Positions 23,669 to 25,137 of a DNA stretch of 25,137 bases are shown piece by piece (within the stretch, counting starts at the first letter, position 1; each line of letters opens with the position of its first letter). The stretch covers positions 1 to 25,137 of the forward strand of contig JAIXVS010000165.1 of NCBI GenBank assembly GCA_027482795.1, read 5' to 3'. The notes beneath the pieces are model-generated. The model had not been told where the DNA came from and ran no database searches. It saw nothing but the letters and a program-made list of their open reading frames with translations. Origin of the DNA: Rhodobacter sp. (GTDB lineage Bacteria; Pseudomonadota; Alphaproteobacteria; Rhodobacterales; Rhodobacteraceae). Both the position numbers and the translations under genes were made by a program.

Positions 23669-23688
23669 GCGCCATATAGGGGAATATA

Positions 23689-24312
23689 ATGTTGCAAGAA
23701 GTTGCAGTTTACACTTCAATAGCCGTTGATTGTATCACAATTTCTGGCGTGGCATTTGCAATATGGCGATTCCGCAAAGACATCCTTGATCGGCGCGCGC
23801 AACAGGATAACGAACGAAGGAAAGAGGCGAGTCTAGAATTAGAAAGGCGGGAACGCGAAGAAGAAAATCGGCTAACGAAGCTGCGCCTAGACGAAGTCGC
23901 AGATTGGGGGAAACGGTGCATTCATCAATTACGCCTTGGTCACCATTACCAAAGCGCCAGCGTGCCTGCTGATAAGATTATTGAGAGTCAGGCTAGCCTA
24001 TCAGCGCTCATTGATGAGGGCCGACTATATTTCAAGAATACAATTGCAGAAAATGGCTGGAACAAGCACAAGGCCAAGGCATTTCAGGGATTTCGCCCAA
24101 AAATACTCGATCCGCTGGTGGCCTGCTATGATGTTAACGGCAGACTCCAAACGGAAAACCCCAAACGGCAGGCATTGCTCGACGCATACAGGCGTGCAGA
24201 AGAGGATTTTGTTTCACTTCTTCAAGACGAAGTCGGACGAACAAAAGCATATGCCGCAACGGCTGCCGCTGCTGGCCAAGGTTCACCGCTAGACATTTAC
24301 CTGAAAAGCTAA
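23689..24312 (+). CDS. Membrane-anchored coiled-coil protein of unknown function
   Basis: I do not recognise this 207-residue protein. A single hydrophobic helix (about residues 5-26, SIAVDCITISGVAFAIW) is followed by a strongly charged coiled-coil stretch (about 29-70, rich in Arg, Glu and Lys). A soluble C-terminal part includes SALIDEGRLYFKN and FQGFRPKILDPLVACYDV. GGGGA lies seven bases before the ATG, and the gene starts 20 bases after prfC, so it may be read from the prfC promoter. A hand count gives 85 G+C in bases 23701-23880 (47%), clearly below neighbouring genes (37 of 60 in 22741-22800), and codon use is less GC-biased. Recent acquisition is likely. Confidence 0.75.
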   Translation: MLQEVAVYTSIAVDCITISGVAFAIWRFRKDILDRRAQQDNERRKEASLELERREREEENRLTKLRLDEVADWGKRCIHQLRLGHHYQSASVPADKIIESQASLSALIDEGRLYFKNTIAENGWNKHKAKAFQGFRPKILDPLVACYDVNGRLQTENPKRQALLDAYRRAEEDFVSLLQDEVGRTKAYAATAAAAGQGSPLDIYLKS

Positions 24313-24321
24313 CGGCGCAAA

Positions 24322-24415
24322 ATCCCGCCATCCTTGACCTTTTCCCACCACTGGTCTATGGGCGGGATAGGGCATTCGGCCCTGATAATGCTCGGGCGCG
24401 GCGATTGCGCCCTTT
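24322..24415 (+). promoter_or_regulatory. Cluster of inverted repeats upstream of the DEAD-box helicase gene
   Basis: The 134-base gap holds three inverted repeats. ATCCCGCC (24322-24329) pairs with GGCGGGAT (24361-24368). AGGGC-ATTCG-GCCCT lies at 24369-24383. GGGCGC (24394-24399) and GCGCCC (24407-24412) close a 7-base loop followed by TTTAG. The set could be a structured leader of the helicase mRNA, a terminator for the preceding gene, or both. No strong U-run is present, so a conventional terminator is not clear. Confidence 0.4.
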
Positions 24416-24446
24416 AGATGTGGGGCCATCCCCGCCAAAGGACGTT

Positions 24447-25137
24447 ATGACCAAGTTTTCCGACCTCGCGCTGGATCCGCGCGTATTGCAGGCCGTGGCC
24501 GACGCTGGCTATGAAACCCCCACCCCCATTCAGGCGCAGGCCATACCGCACGCCCTTCAAGGCCGCGATGTGCTGGGGATCGCCCAAACGGGCACCGGCA
24601 AAACCGCGTCTTTCACCCTGCCCATGATTACCCTGCTGGGACAGGGCCGCGCCAAGGCGCGGATGCCCCGCTCGCTGGTTCTATGCCCCACGCGCGAACT
24701 GGCCGCCCAAGTGGCCGAAAACTTTGACGTTTACGCCAAATACACCAAGCTGACCAAGGCGCTGCTGATTGGCGGCGTTGCCTTTGGCGAACAGGACAAG
24801 CTGATTGATCGCGGCGTTGACGTGCTGATTGCCACGCCTGGCCGCCTGCTGGATCACCATTCGCGCGGCAAGTTGTTGCTCACGGGCGTGCAGATTATGG
24901 TGGTGGACGAGGCCGACCGTATGCTGGACATGGGCTTTATCCCCGATATTGAAAAGATTTTCGCGCTGACCCCGTTCACGCGCCAGACGTTCTTTTATTC
25001 GGCCACGATGGCCCCTGAAATTGAACGCATCACCAACACTTTCCTGTCATCTGCGGTGAAAATCGAAGTGGCGCGGCAGAATTCGACCAGCGCCACCATT
25101 GAGCAAAAGCTGATTCAGTTTACCCCCAGCCGTAAAG
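24447..25137 (+). CDS. DEAD-box ATP-dependent RNA helicase, N-terminal part (runs off the window)
   Basis: The first 230 codons of an RNA-remodelling helicase are present. A Q motif (FSDLALDPRVLQAV, then GYETPTPIQAQAIP) is followed by motif I AQTGTGKT (residues 46-53), motif Ia PTRELAAQ, and motif Ib ATPGRLLD. Motif II is DEAD at 154-157 (VVDEADRMLDMGF) and motif III is SAT (FFYSATM). The second RecA-like domain lies outside the window. The layout resembles RhlE-type helicases acting in ribosome biogenesis and RNA decay, but the C-terminal tail needed to tell subtypes apart is missing. AAGGA precedes the ATG at 24447. Confidence 0.95.
   Translation, partial: MTKFSDLALDPRVLQAVADAGYETPTPIQAQAIPHALQGRDVLGIAQTGTGKTASFTLPMITLLGQGRAKARMPRSLVLCPTRELAAQVAENFDVYAKYTKLTKALLIGGVAFGEQDKLIDRGVDVLIATPGRLLDHHSRGKLLLTGVQIMVVDEADRMLDMGFIPDIEKIFALTPFTRQTFFYSATMAPEIERITNTFLSSAVKIEVARQNSTSATIEQKLIQFTPSRK

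Noticed and set aside
1..25137. tRNA, rRNA, CRISPR, prophage or insertion-sequence content
   Set aside because: I looked for T-loop-like strings, regularly spaced repeats, and integrase or transposase motifs on both strands and found none that hold up.

Overview
The window looks like chromosomal DNA of an alphaproteobacterium, most likely Rhodobacterales (Roseobacter/Rhodobacter group). The grounds are: dense, GC-rich, third-position-GC-biased genes; a soxB-soxD-soxA sarcosine oxidase cluster; the chain ccmI-ruvX-DUF1289; tatABC followed by a DUF815 ATPase; surE-pcm-nlpD; and a GGGGGC-loop-GCCCCC intergenic element of a type I associate with this order. I found no tRNA, rRNA, CRISPR array, prophage or transposase. 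No gene-free stretch exceeds 300 bases; the longest, 2018-2215, is about 200 bases.

Layout. Positions 1-2017, minus strand: catabolic heterotetrameric sarcosine oxidase subunits (soxB, soxD and the first 105 codons of soxA), with an unusual hairpin-bearing 133-base gap between soxB and soxD. Positions 2216-4229, plus: cytochrome c maturation factor CcmI, the Holliday-junction-resolvase-like RuvX/YqgF, a broken 24-codon duplicate of a DUF1289 gene and the intact DUF1289 gene, joined by overlapping or abutting stop and start codons. Positions 4336-6486, plus: a transmembrane chemoreceptor with no che genes beside it. Positions 6578-9701: a TauE/SafE permease and a Bcr/CflA drug-efflux protein, transcribed divergently, then dusA. 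Positions 9823-12517, minus: a DUF481 outer-membrane barrel with a clear terminator, a cupin protein and an MltB-type lytic transglycosylase lipoprotein.

Positions 12642-15378, plus: surE, pcm and an NlpD-like LysM/degenerate-M23 lipoprotein, the classical stationary-phase and cell-wall cluster. Positions 15412-19235, minus: a CNNM/CBS (HlyC/CorC-type) membrane protein, a DUF815 ATPase with a duplicated C-terminus, and tatC, tatB, tatA as a tightly overlapping Tat export operon. Positions 19318-20050: a WYL-family regulator behind a perfect 18-bp palindrome that overlaps its likely promoter. Positions 20073-22028, minus: an FbpC-like ABC ATPase with no visible permease, downstream of an SDR protein lacking the YxxxK dyad. 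Positions 22076-23668: prfC (RF3). Positions 23689-24312: a lower-GC membrane-anchored coiled-coil protein of unknown function. From 24447: a DEAD-box RNA helicase cut by the window edge.

Most of this is ordinary core genome. I did not find a clear new multi-gene system. The best leads are the decayed DUF1289 duplicate wedged between ruvX and DUF1289, the compositionally distinct gene after prfC, the hairpin element inside the sox cluster, the palindromic operator of the WYL regulator, and several enzymes with replaced catalytic residues (SDR, cupin, NlpD-like).
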